Position numbers and translations under genes: made by a program. Positions 23,640-35,129 of a DNA stretch of 64,000 nt are shown here, in pieces. The stretch is from positions 68,165,922-68,229,921 of the forward strand of contig CP142456.1 in the NCBI GenBank assembly GCA_038049695.1, written 5' to 3'. Every line of letters starts with the position of its first letter. Positions within the stretch are counted from its first letter, which is position 1. The notes under the pieces were generated by a model. The model did not search any database. It worked only from the letters and a program-made list of their open reading frames with translations, and had not been told where the DNA came from. The stretch comes from Cinnamomum chago. Taxonomy: Eukaryota; Streptophyta; Magnoliopsida; Laurales; Lauraceae.

Positions 23640-24340
23640 AATGCAAACATTCCTGCAGCCGTCAGTAGCGAAACTGACATTTCAAAACTAGTCGATACTG
23701 ACAACTATAAGCTGTCAGTATCGATATTTATTTTACATTCCAAAAGATGATTACTTACAACTTTTATTTCAGCCACCTGACAAAACTAGTCGATACTGAC
23801 AACTTTAATCTGTCGATATCGACAACTTTGATACATTCCAGCAGCTGATTACTTACAACTTTTAATTCAGCCATCTGACGAAACTAGTCGATACTGACAA
23901 CCAAAGGTCGTCGTTATCGACAACTTTTATACATTCCAACATCTGATTACTTACAACTTCTAAATCAGAAGACTGACAAAACTGGTCGATACTGACAACG
24001 AAAAGTTGTCGTTATCGGCGACTTTTATACATTCCATCATCTGATTAGTTACAACTTTTAATTCAGACGCCTGACGAAACTAGTCGATACTGACAACCAA
24101 AAGTTTTCGTTATCGACAACTTTTATACATTCCAGCATCTGATTACTTACAACTTTTAATTCAGACGCCTGACGAAACTAGTCGATACTGACAACCAAGA
24201 GTTGTCGTTATCGACAACTTTTATACATTCCAATCCACATAGAGTTACAACTTTTATTTCAAAACACTGACAGACCTAGTCGATACCGTCAACTTTAAGT
24301 TGTCGATATCGATGAGTTTTATACATTACAAGAATTACTT
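23640..24340. repeat. 98-bp tandem repeats with gtcgatactgac motifs
   Basis: The phrase ctagtcgatactg (or ctggtcgatactg) recurs at 23688, 23785, 23883, 23982, 24080, 24178 and 24277, a step of 97-99 bases. Each unit has two inverted motifs (gtcgatactgacaac and gttgtcgttatcgacaac). The related gttgtcgatatcgac also sits near both ends of MULE-2. The array separates the convergent MURA and PMD-C48 genes and may hold transcription ends or transposase sites; that role is inference. Confidence 0.85.
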
Positions 24341-24678
24341 GCTTCTATAATTCAACCCACCAAATTGGCATACAATATTTGGGATGGTTACAGCAACCAT
24401 CATCACCTCCCTGCAAAATTAAGTATTGGACTCCTTTAATGATCACCCCAAACATGGCATCAACCCCACCACCATACAGACTCCAAGTGGAACCCAAAGC
24501 ATCCCAAATTCAATAAACTGATATTCAACCATTCTAAACCATAACATGCATTCAACCATTCTATTGTCCAACAACAAAAGGATTATATATACAACTAATA
24601 TTCATTTTGCACAATGGGCAAAAAATAAAGTTTGCGAGAATCAATATAAAGTTCTGCACAATGTCTTCTTGAGTTAAG
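24341..24678. other. Spacer downstream of the PMD-C48 stop
   Basis: Unique, A/T-rich sequence between the 98-bp array and the PMD-C48 stop codon. Probably the 3' untranslated region of that minus-strand gene. No frame or repeat seen. Confidence 0.4.
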
Positions 24679-27600
24679 TCATGGGAAGTCACTTAAGTCG
24701 GTCAACCCCAGTCTGTTGGCATTCAACCGCCAGCTCCTTTTGAATATCTCTACGACGATTTTGCTGCGAAAATAGGGAATGTCTTCTTGGGTGAAGTTGA
24801 TGCTACGGCGGTGCACACAGTGTTCCGCGAAAGACATTGCAAACACTCCACAGTCATTTCCATTTTGCTGACGAGGGATGCCATCCTTTACAAGCTAACC
24901 CCAAAGGTAAGGGTCTGACCATCCAAATTAGCTATATCTTTCATTCAACCATGCAACATGCGTGATCCATTATCACAATGCACTTTTAGATTACGAATAG
25001 TATATGTTTACGCCAATAGGCAGATGCATATGATGCGGAATTTGGAAAAGTTATGATGTTTTAGGTAACATAACATACAAATTTCAATGCGTGCTTTACC
25101 GATCGCCGATCGCCGGCCAAGCTATTGTAGAACTCCCATCGTTTCTCGTCAACCAATCTGACAAGCAAGGAGAAATGTGATCGGTGATAGACTATAAAGA
25201 TAAGCGTGCGTGTTTCCCTGGAGTCCCACACCCTATGTCCATGCTTCCCAAATGTGGCTTCCACAGCAGATTCAGAACCATCCGACCACCAACTCTGCAA
25301 GATAAATTGAGGACATAGTCAGCTACAGCATAGAACTGGAAATACACTTACTAGTATGCTCCTCTTTCACAACTATTGACTTACACAGACACTTGGATCA
25401 ACGATAAAACATGTATCACATTCATCCCGTAATATTTCAAAATAGTAATACATGACATTAGTGTCCATCCAAGTCCCTTCTTCAAGAACCTTCTTCAGAT
25501 CCGAGCTTGAGATCATTGTGCAGATGCTATCCAACTCATCGTTCCTGTAACAAATCACAAACAAGCACTTAAGCGCATGGTTATTTTGCTCTGCTTTGTT
25601 TTGCATTTTACAGCTCATTGATAAACATAGAGAAGTCCTAAATGAAGCCAAGGAAGAATATAACAAGCTAAAGAATACAATAGATGAGTCAGGAACTACT
25701 GAGGTTCTGTTCACATGAAGACACACCATTTGATTTTTGAACTTCATTACCTTGTAATTGGTCAGTGATAAAAAAGAACTTCCTATTAATCTTCAGGTTG
25801 ATACAGAATATAAGTTACAAGATTTAAAAAAACTCTCTAAGGAATGGGAAGTGAAGGGAAAGGTATACAGGAAAAGGCTTAATGACTTAAAAGTAGATCT
25901 CATGAAACAAATTGAACAGTAAGATTCCTCAGAGTATTAATCAGTATTAATCAGCATGATTTTCACCATCATCATAAAAAAGGTCATAATTATTATTTAT
26001 CATTATTAATTAAGCACAATATATGATTTCTTACATTTCCTCGTAGTATTCTTTGAATCCCTTGAGAAAGTACTTATCAAGGTCGCTCAGCACGTAACTG
26101 CTGTGAACTATAGAATGAGCATAATCTTCAAACTTCATCGGTATTTTGCGCATACGAGGCAGCCGTTTGATCCTCCACAAAAGTGAGTCGAGTGTAGCGA
26201 AGGGGGCTGAAACAACCAAAGCGGACTCACTGGATATTGGGACTGGAGAGGTGAACAATGTTCTGCTAACTGAAGGGGTACCGAGTACTTCTTCGATTGG
26301 TGGTGCTTCCGGAGAGTGAGGCCAGCTGATAGAACCGTCTGTTATACACTGTTGGGCTGGTTCGGCATCAACTGGTGTTGCACTCCTCTTGGCACTTTTC
26401 TTTATCCCCGGACTCTTCACAGCAGCTCTTTTCCGATGTTTAAACGTTATTGTCACCTTCTTCTTGACATCCTCTTCATCGGATTGCGAGCTACTACACC
26501 CATCCAACTTAAAGTCCTCAAATGTTGTCCCAAAGGCACCCTTAAATTTTGTCAATTTCTTCCGGATTGATGTTGTTAGCTTCTCAATAGACACTTTCCG
26601 GCGTTCCGCTCTATCACAGGAGCGCTCTAAACGAGCCACAAGATCCTCCGCCTGAAAATTCAACGCACACATATTCATTTATCATGTCATTACGAGCAAG
26701 TCAAATGTATTAATGATGAATTGAAAATATGTTTAATGGAGGGTCATTAGCAGTGACTTAATGGAGTGATTTTAGACATACATGCTTAATTGGGATGGTG
26801 CTTTCCTCCGGTTTGGCGATCTCCTCCGCTTGGCTATCCTCCATATGATCCATCTGAGCTGACCTCCCAATAAACTTTAGCGTGTTTTCACCATACCATA
26901 ACAAATACTCATCGGAATGTGCTTTTAGCTTACACTTCTCCCCATGTAGAACAAGTTGGGCTCTAGCAGCCCATAATCCAGCTACCTCCTCGTCCAACTG
27001 CGTGCTGTAGTCAACCACAACATACCATGTTCGTTCTCGTCTGACAAATGGCATATTGAATTGTGGTGGCACCAACTGTTTGAATCTGAATTGCTTCATA
27101 ACACGCCACGTATTATGTCGTTCCACGATCCAATAATAGACAAGGACGGTGGACGATGAAAACAGAGCACGATCAACTTTCCGCACCTTCTCAACAAACT
27201 TTTTACCGTATCCCCGATAGGGTTGCCAGTCGAACTGCATACACAAAATTAGCAAGTTTCTACAGTCAGTATAGTATTTGTATAAAAGAATACAACAGGA
27301 TTTAAAAAATGAAAAAAAAGAACTTTTTACCTTACCCCATCAGCCTTCAGATTGTTCAACTGCTTTCTAACTTCATTCACTGTTGCAAGAGCTGGTTGTT
27401 CTTTAAGCCTCTTCTTCCAGGTCTTAAACAATGGAAACTGTATATCCTTTTTCCACGTTTCGGCCGGTTTAGGACACCGCCCGATCGACATCCTAGTGTA
27501 AGCCCATAACTGAACCATTCCAAAAAAAAATTATAGGTTATATAAGATTGAAGAAAATAAGCTACACCAAAACCCCAAAATGTAGTTATTTAGATGGCAG

Positions 27601-28565
27601 ACTGGACAATGTGTAAAGAATGAGAACAAGGACCTGTAACAGCTGAAGAGGCCCGGTGGGTGTCCTAAGTTGGTGTCCCTCTTCCTCTCCGTGTACATCC
27701 TTCCCCTCCTTTCCCTGTTCATCCTTCCCCTTCTCTTCTACCCCGATCTTCTCCTTATTACACCGAGTAGCGTTTGCCAACATCCTATAAAGATTCGCAA
27801 GACAAGCCGGTGCCCAGGCGTACGGTTTAAAATCTTTAAACAACTCCAGCAGATAGGCAGGGCCTCGGGCACCAGAAGTTTGTGAGATGATTTGACCGGA
27901 CACCAAGAAGAAGAGGTAGGCCCGTGTAGCCTGAATCTCATATTCCTTGTATTTCTTCTTCTTCTTCTTCTTTTCCAGTTCCTCAGCCTTGAAATTGTCC
28001 TCAAGCTACTTAAATTTCAAAGTCATGCCGACGAAGTCAACCTTCTTTTGTGGGGTAATACCGAGCAACTCCTGACATACTGTTTGAACTAGCCTCCCCG
28101 GGAAAGTTCGACCGGTTACTAGGTCCCCTTCAATGGGTAGACCGTATATATAAGCCACGTCCTCAAGTGTTATAGTGGCTTCTCCGGATGGAAAATGGAA
28201 AGTATTTGTTTCAGGACGCCACCTCTCTACCAATGCAGTGATTAACGCGTGGTCTATGACCATACGACTTATCTCTACCAAATGATGGAGACCCGTCTGC
28301 CTAACATATTCCTTCTGGGTGTTTGTAAGCCCCCATATTGCTGCGTCCGGGTTTGTTGGGATGCACCTGAGGCGACCGAACTCCTGCTACAAGGCTAGTT
28401 AGGAATCATACACTAAAAGGAAATACATTACTGATTGAGAAAGTTAAGGAAGTAAGTCTATATGTAGTTACAATATACCTCTCCCTGACGAATTCCTTCC
28501 GATATATGATTTTGTTGGTTATATAGGAGAACTTTTGGAGCCTCGGCGGTCTGTTCTGCTGACGT
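24679..28565 (-). pseudogene. Plant mobile domain fused to ULP1-like C48 cysteine protease (transposon gene)
   Basis: Eight exons fit in phase with GT/AG borders: 28479-28565, 27634-28386, 27336-27509, 26782-27234, 26035-26651, 25385-25544, 25100-25294, 24679-24885 (about 880 codons). The first half is a plant mobile domain (AIWGLTNTQ; ALITALVERWRPETNTFHF; TITLEDVAYIYGLPIEGD; LWAYTRMSIGRCP). The linker (26200-26560) is basic, Ser/Pro-rich. The second half is C48 protease: LEEGTWMDTNVMYYYFEIL, catalytic His in SHFSLLVRLVDEKRWEF, then Gln and Cys in RQQNGNDCGVF. The expected Asp after the His strand reads Asn (FYNSL). One nonsense codon, TAG at 28006-28008, stands where the family usually has Trp. 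The first coding exon with ATG was not found. Such fusions are known from plant transposons; the cargo role is unknown. It faces MURA. Confidence 0.88.
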
Positions 28566-29524
28566 CTGCAAAGTAACAAACGTAACAATTAGTACATTGG
28601 AGACATGACGATAATATAATTTATGGATATGATTAATAATGCATAAGCATACAGCAAAAGCATAAGCATCCACCAAAAGGTATAAAACTACAGAAATCCA
28701 AATTGGCTTTTCCCAATTTGAAACAATCACAGTACCCAAACTGCAACCACCACCAGCAAGTGAGGTACTAGTCAATATATGTGTCAATTTCTTTTTTTCG
28801 GTCATATAGGTTTCGTAAAAAATATTAAAGATGTGATGGAGTTACATAAACAGTAATATAATGCAAAGACAATCTGTGCATGAACTCTTTAACCTTTATG
28901 TATTCAGCACTCTGTAAAGAGTTTCTTACAGGTTCGAAATCTCTCACTCTACGATTCCCAATTGCTTTTTAGGAATTTATTATTCTGTGTTCAAATGGTT
29001 GTATGGGTGTTGATTATGGGTTATGGGTTCTCAATTTTTCATTCATTGGTTTTATGAGTCAAGTTATGTTTTAACTGTTCCTCTGAATTGGCATTATAAT
29101 GGAAGATTGAATTGACATACAGAGGAGTTTTAATTCAGAGAAGTTCACGTGGTAATCTGTTCTGTTGGCACTATCATCTTGACCATTTTTGTGTTTGATT
29201 CATATTTTTTTAAAACTGACAATGAGTGGTAAGGGAAAGGGCAAAGAAAAAGTTCTCCCAACAAGTGAAGACAATGCTTGGGAGAAAAAGAAAACTGAAT
29301 GGAAGATGAGTGATTTGCATTTGCATTGATGAAATTTTCATTTTTTTTTTGTCTTTTGGATCCAAAATGGTGTTTGTTATCTTTGTTTGTTGCAGATTTC
29401 TTTTGTTATTATCATGTATTATTGTGGATTTGTTTGAGATTCTCAGATCTTGTGCATTAGAAGCAGATCTGTTTCTGCACTGCAAGCTCTAGTTTCTGCA
29501 GTCCCTATCACAGCCTTCTCCACT
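28566..29524. other. Intron/upstream of PMD-C48, no gene seen
   Basis: Noncoding in my reading, apart from weak frames. It lies between exon 28479-28565 and the 195-bp array and is presumably part of a long first intron of the PMD-C48 gene. Confidence 0.4.
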
Positions 29525-30842
29525 TCATCTTCCAGTAGAAAATTCGTAACTTCCTATTCTGAACTCGAAAAAACATGATTCTTGATCCAAATGAAAGATT
29601 TATCAGAGGGCTACAAATTTCATGTTTTAATATTTAACACAGTTTGAGAGGAAAGTAGTGTAAAATCGCCTTGAACCTGACTGGTTTGAGAAAAACAGCA
29701 ACCTGCTGAGTGAAGCAGAGCTGTCTCCAGTTGAAAATTCATAACTTCATATTCTGAACTCGAAACAACATGATTCTTGATCCAAATGAAAGATTTATCA
29801 GAGGGCTACAACTTTCATGTTTTTAGATTTAACCCAGATTGAATGGGAAATAGTGTAAGATCACCTTGAAGCTGACTGGTTTGAGAAAAACAGCAACCTG
29901 CTGAGTGAAGCAGAGCTGTCTCCAGTAGAAAATTCATAACTTCCTCTTCTGAACTCGAAACAAGATGACTATTGATCCAAATGAAATATTTATCAGAGGG
30001 CTACAACTTTCATGTTTTTAGATTTAACCCAGATTGAAGATTGAATGGGAAGTAGTGTAAGATCACCTTCAAGCTGACTGGTTTGAGAAAAACGGCAACC
30101 TGCTGAGTGAAGCAGAGTTGTCTCCAGTATAAAATTCATAACTTCCTCTTCTGAACTCGAAACAACATGATTCTTGATCCAAATGAAAGATTTATCAGAG
30201 GGCTACAATTTTCATGTTTTGATATTTAACCCAGTTTGAAAGAAAATTAGTGTAATATCCCCTTCAAGCTGACTGGTTTGAGAAAAACAGCAACCTGCTG
30301 AGTGAAGCAGAGCTGTCTCCAGTTGAAAATTCATAACTTTATATTATGAACTCGAAACAACATGATTCTTGATCCAAATGAAAGATTTATCAGAGGGCTA
30401 CAATTTTCATGTTTTGATATTTAACCCAGATTGAAAGGAAAGTAGTGTAATATCACCTTGAAGCTGACTGGTTTGAGAAAAACAGCAACCTGCTGAGTGA
30501 AGCAGAGCTGTCTCCAGTAGAAAATTCATAACTTCCTCTTCTGAACTCGAAACAATATGAATATTGATCCAAATGAAATATTTATCAGAGGGATACAACT
30601 TTCATGTTTTTAGATTTAACCCAGATTGAATGGAAAGTAGTGTAAGATCACCTTGAAGCTGACTAGTTTGAGAAAAACAGCAACCTGCTGACTGAAGCAG
30701 AGTTGTCTCAAGTAGAAAATTCATAACTTCCTCTTTTGAACTCGAAACAACATGATACTTGATCCAAATGAAAGATTTATCAGAGGGCTACAACTTTCAT
30801 GTTTTTAGATTTAACCCAGATTGAATGAAAAGTAGTGTAAAA
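29525..30842 (-). repeat. 195-bp tandem array in MULE-2 (about seven units)
   Basis: The phrase cttgaagctgactgg (or variants) recurs at 29671, 29864, 30067, 30262, 30458 and 30652. Each unit is the reverse complement of the 192-bp unit in CACTA-2 and CACTA-3 ('cagcaacctgctgagtgaag', 'catgattcttgatccaaatg'). Units here replace 'gtcacagaaaaa' by 'gtttgagaaaaa', so they form their own subfamily. The array lies inside the presumed first intron of the PMD-C48 gene. Confidence 0.9.
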
Positions 30843-31386
30843 TCCGGGATATGGATTTAACTGTTTCATGTTTTCTTGATGGTCTAAGTCCGTGGTATGG
30901 ATCAACCATGAATATATAATGGGCGAAATACCAATTAGTGGCTACCATACTTATTATTGACTCAATAAAAGCAATCTAAATATGGCCATTATTGCAAGAA
31001 GACTTGTGAAAAGAAGGAATACTCACATAACATAAACCTAGATCTAGTAATTCAGTATTAAAAGGGTTTTAAAAAAAAAAACAAAAAAACGAACTGAGTC
31101 TTTAGCGTCTCTGTGCATTGAGAGGGTTTGAAAAAAACAAAAAAAACATCTTCTCAGTTGGGTAACAATGCCATACAATCCCTTTTTTTCCTTAGAAAAC
31201 CCAATCAACAAACCTAATCAGTCAAAATCACTATGGGTTCGTTTAATTTGGAGATTGGGTTTCATGTTAAAGAACAGTGGAAAAAAAATGAACTTGCATT
31301 TTCGAACCAATGCAGGAAAAAAAAAAAAAAAACGGAATCTCTGTTTAAACCAAATGCAAACAAGAGAAAATGATTAGAATACATAC
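30843..31386. other. MULE-2 right interior, no gene seen
   Basis: A-rich noncoding stretch with poly-A runs (31066-31090, 31316-31332). Nothing further recognised. Confidence 0.4.
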
Positions 31387-31699
31387 CTCCATGTGCTTGC
31401 CCACTGTGTATAACCTTTGAAAGAAGGCGCTAAACGATGCTTGGGACCACTACCAGGGACCAGCGAAATGGAAAGTTGTCGACAGCGACTGTGGAAGAGG
31501 GAAAATGAAGATGACGAAATAGGGAAGAAAGAGTTTCTTGCGGTTAAAGGAAAACCGCATTAGTTGTCGATATCGACAATACCAAAAACCAACTAAAAAA
31601 AACAGGAAGGGGCCCAGAGGGCCTCTTCAGTGTATTAACTCCTACTGGGCCGTCCAACTGCACCTGGCTCACTATGGGGCTTTTTCCCCTAGTTTCCTC
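31387..31699 (-). promoter_or_regulatory. Right end of MULE-2: likely 5' exon and promoter of PMD-C48
   Basis: On the minus strand a donor-like GTATGT lies at the exon edge near 31387. Upstream of it is about 140 bases of C/T-rich leader with no stop in one frame, then gttgtcgatatcgac at 31563-31577 and the terminal repeat. This fits transcription of the PMD-C48 gene starting at the right end and splicing over the 195-bp array to 28565, but that is inference. Confidence 0.4.
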
Positions 31700-31708
31700 A
31701 TGTTTTTA

Positions 31709-31833
31709 ATATGGTCTCTCCTACACTCTCATAAAAAGGTGTGTTAATACATGCCGTAGAATGTTTTTAATATGGTGCACGGTGGCTTGCCTTTATTGGA
31801 TGGGGGATTTTGGAGAATTTCTCTTTTTCAAAA
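31709..31833. repeat. R2 repeat, copy a, remainder
   Basis: R2 continues after the MULE-2 TSD with another 65-base unit ('aaaaaggtgtgttaataca', 'gccgtagaatgtttttaat'), comparable to 42965-43035. Its last nine bases (31825-31833, ttttcaaaa) are the left target site of MULE-3. Confidence 0.65.
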
Positions 31834-33385
31834 GAACTGAACTTCCGTACAGAAACGCTGTATTTTAATACAATGCAGCGCCCTATTCTGTCTATGAAAA
31901 TCCACCATGTGAACTGTTTAATGTCAAAAACGAGAATGCATTGCTATTAACTTTTGGAAACCCAATTCAGCACAATTTTTCCCATTCATTCCAAATCTGC
32001 CCTGGCACAGTCTCTCTCTCATATCTCTGTGGTTTCCGTTGCAACCCGTAAGATTTGAGTGACCCAGCAAATGATGTAATAGTAGGGCTTGTAGGACTTA
32101 AAATTAGATTAAATTAATTTATCCATATATATATATATATATAAAAGATCCGCTGGATGAAATATTTGACAATCTACCAATGAAGTGGGTCCCTTGAGAA
32201 GGCGGGTAGATGGAATATGGTGAATCTCATTTAGATAAGGAAAAAAAAAGATACGTAAGTAAATAAATTGATATAGAGGGTCCCATTAAATAAGGATGCA
32301 CTGGAGATTTATCTAGTGGCTCCTAGTAGATGGGTATAAGGGTGGATATGTACATGTTCCATCCATTGATCTCACATAGATGGGTGGCTTGGTTTGATTT
32401 AGTGAGTTTGAGGTAGGCAACCGTATTAGGGAGCATGGGTAGATGGTCAGATTGTTTCACCCAATTGTATATTTGATTTGAGCAGTTCCAACAACCTACG
32501 TGGGACCCCTTAGATTAAAGATGGACCATCCAACCAATCATATGGAACCATCATATCTAGCAAATTATATTGATGAGAATCCAACTATATGACCATTCAC
32601 CCATTCCACCCATCACACCTACCTACTTCAAACTCACTAGATTTGATCAATCCGGCCATGCATTCATGTGGAATCAATTAAATTAAACATCCAATGCTTC
32701 TTATATCCAATGGGAGCTACTGCATCCAATCAATTTACCCACTCTATTTCTTTTCATTTTAGGTAGGAACCATCATATTCCGCACATCCACCCTTTTGCA
32801 TGGAACCCGCTTGATTTACGGATAGTCATATATTTCACCTAACAAGTCCTAAGTAGATGGACATATTAATTTGATCTAGTAATCTTAGGTCCGATGTAGA
32901 GATGTGGATGGACTTATTTGCAGTGTCAACTATCATTATATCATCACCTAATTCTATAATATTATGCCTATTAGGTGGGTCCACCATAAATCATCATTTT
33001 GGTAGGCACTACTATTACGTCATTGAGTGGGAGAGAAGTGACGAGCTCTCGTCAAATATTTCACCAGGAGGTCCTATCTATTTGGATAGATTAACTTAAT
33101 CTAATCTTAGTCCTACAAGCCCTGCTATTACATCATTTAGGGGGCCACTCAAATTACGGGCTGCCATGGAAACCACATAGATATGAGAGTGAGAGAGAGA
33201 GAGAGTGCAAGGGCAGATTTGGAATGAATGGGAAAAAATGTGCTGAGTTGGGTTTCCGAAAGTTAATATTAATAACTGCGCATCCTCGTTTTTGATGTTA
33301 AACAGTCCACGTGGTGGATTCTCACAGGCAGAATGAGGTGGTGCATTGTATTAAAATACAGCGTTGCTGTAAGGGAGTCCAGCCC
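31834..33385. mobile_element. MULE-3: 1.55-kb non-autonomous element with about 290-bp inverted repeats
   Basis: The left arm (31834 to about 32125) reads GAACTGAACTTCCGTACAG. The right arm (about 33085-33385), reverse-complemented, reads GGGCTGGACTCCCTTACAG. The arms stay alignable over about 290 bases (shared phrases 'gctgtattttaatacaatgc' and 'ttcccattcattccaaat'). Flanks ttttcaaaa (31825-31833) and atttcaaaa (33386-33394) are a 9-base TSD with one mismatch. The arms are clearly more diverged than those of MULE-1, so it is older. The interior (32126-33084) has no reading frame; it repeatedly mentions 'gatgg' and 'ggtgggtccacc'-like text. Confidence 0.8.
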
Positions 33386-33394
33386 ATTTCAAAA

Positions 33395-34365
33395 TGTACG
33401 AACCTTCTTTATCCAAGTCTTTTTTTTTCTCTCTTTTTCCTTTTTTTTTTTTTTTTTTTTTTGTCATGGGCTCATCTTGAGCCAATCTCATCTTTTCACA
33501 CACTATATTTTAGAGAATTTTTTTTTTTAAGTCTTTCTAAAAATTGGACGGACACAAAGTAACAAACTTGGATCGACTCTTGAACCGAATTCATTAAAAT
33601 AAAGAAATTAAGAGAAATAAATAAGTATAATAACACGAATGATGTTTTAAAAAATACATCAAATAAGTTATATTTCCTTGAAATTTAAGTTACAAAAGTT
33701 CAAAAAAATTACTAGTTTGAACTGGGATCAATATATATATATATATATAATGAAATTTAAACCTTCTGATAAATGAAGAAAAAATTACAACTTTAGAAAC
33801 CTCTGATACATTCTAAAAAATAAATTACATCTTTAAAAACCTATGATACATATAAAAAAATAAATTACAAGTTGAAAGCCTATTATACATTCTAAAAAAA
33901 AAATTATACTGCTAAGAAAAATATCAAAGAAGAAAGAAGCAGAAAAAACCAAAAGATGGCAAATTTTCGACCAAAAGGGATAAAAAGCCGCATGGCGACC
34001 TTAGAAATCCGGGTCACCAGGATGTCCGGCAAAAACCCACTCTAGCTAGGTGTCTTTTCGTGTTAGCGAGCTGGATCTGGTTTCATACTTGCATGCGTTC
34101 AGGCATGAGTTCGTTTAACGAATTACCATTGAGGAAGTAGAATCTGAATCCCGATCATAGTCTCCATACTCTAGGATTTAAGTACTCCAACTTGGAAACG
34201 AAAGGACTCCATGTGTCTTCCATCTAAGACCATTAGTGATTTCGTAGTATGATTCGAACTTTATAGACCTAAGCACGAACTTTATAAAAAAAATAAACTA
34301 CTAAAAAATTTCTCTTTCATTAGACTGCTAGTAGATTTTCAAGCAACTATCAAAATCACCGTAAT
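33395..34365. other. Noncoding stretch between MULE-3 and R1 copy b
   Basis: Starts with poly-T/CT tracts (33419-33462), then A/T-rich DNA. The segment from about 33950 has normal base composition but no frame I can support. It may be the remaining part of the R1-R2 unit, since R1 copy b follows directly. Confidence 0.4.
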
Positions 34366-34494
34366 AAGCTTAGGGTGATTCCAGCACAAGACTCAGTAAA
34401 TTTATTAAAAATTAATGAAATTTCCTTACAGGCGGCTGGGCCGAGCCTGTTTTGTCCATTCCTAGTCCCATTTTGGCAAGGCTCTAAAATCATT
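34366..34494. repeat. R1 repeat, copy b, left part
   Basis: Matches 3-150 of the window ('aagcttagggtgattc', 'cagtaaatttattaaaaatt'). It is interrupted at 34495 by CACTA-3 and resumes at 41570. The uninterrupted copy at 140-160 shows the empty site. Confidence 0.8.
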
Positions 34495-35129
34495 CACTAC
34501 TAGAAAAAATGGTTTTTATATCGGTTGCAAAAACTGCCCTATATCGGTTTTTCATATAACCGATATAATATCTTCAGTCAAGGTTTTTTATATCGGTTAA
34601 TATTTTTTTATATTGGTCAATTTTTTTTTATATCGGTTACACATGAACCGACATAATAATCTCTATATATAATATCGGTTAGAAAAATATGTGATATTAA
34701 TTTCAATATTTTATATCGGTTATTATAAAACCGATATTATATACACATATTTTATATCGGTTGTATACATATATTTTATATCGGTTATTATAAAACCGAT
34801 ATGATATACACATATTTTATATCGGTTGTATACACATATTTTATATCGGTTATTATGGAACCGATATTATATAAACATATTTTATATCGGTTATTATGAA
34901 ACCGATATTATATACCCAATGATTTTACATCGGTCTTCAAATCCCTTAATTGCCCGCGCGGGCTCAGTGGTTCTTTCCCTCCTTTTTATTTTTCCTTTCC
35001 TCCCTTTTTCAGCACGTCCTGCGGCTAACCGCTAGTGCACCCACGGCTAACCGCCAGTAATATATACATATTTTATATCGGTTATTATGAAACCGATATT
35101 ATATACCCAATGATTTTACATCGGTCTTC

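Larger units (their letters stand above)
17088..31699. mobile_element. MULE-2: 14.6-kb Mutator-like element with MURA and a PMD-C48 gene
   Basis: Bounded by a perfect 9-base TSD atgttttta (17079-17087 and 31700-31708). Joining the flanks restores sequence matching the uninterrupted R2 copy at 42951-42990. Terminal inverted repeats are short: GGGGAAACTA at the left and GAGGAAACTA (reverse complement) at the right. Subterminally, both ends carry gttgtcgatatcgac-type motifs about 125-150 bases in (17211-17246; 31563-31577). It holds a MURA-type transposase (+), two tandem arrays, and a convergent minus-strand PMD-C48 gene. The transposase gene is split by CACTA-2. Kaonashi-type MULEs with ULP1-like genes and poor terminal repeats are the closest known type. 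Confidence 0.9.

Noticed and set aside
23640-24340. Regular repeats that could be mistaken for a CRISPR array
   Set aside because: The repeated unit is contiguous at 98 bases with no unique spacers, and the context is a plant transposon.
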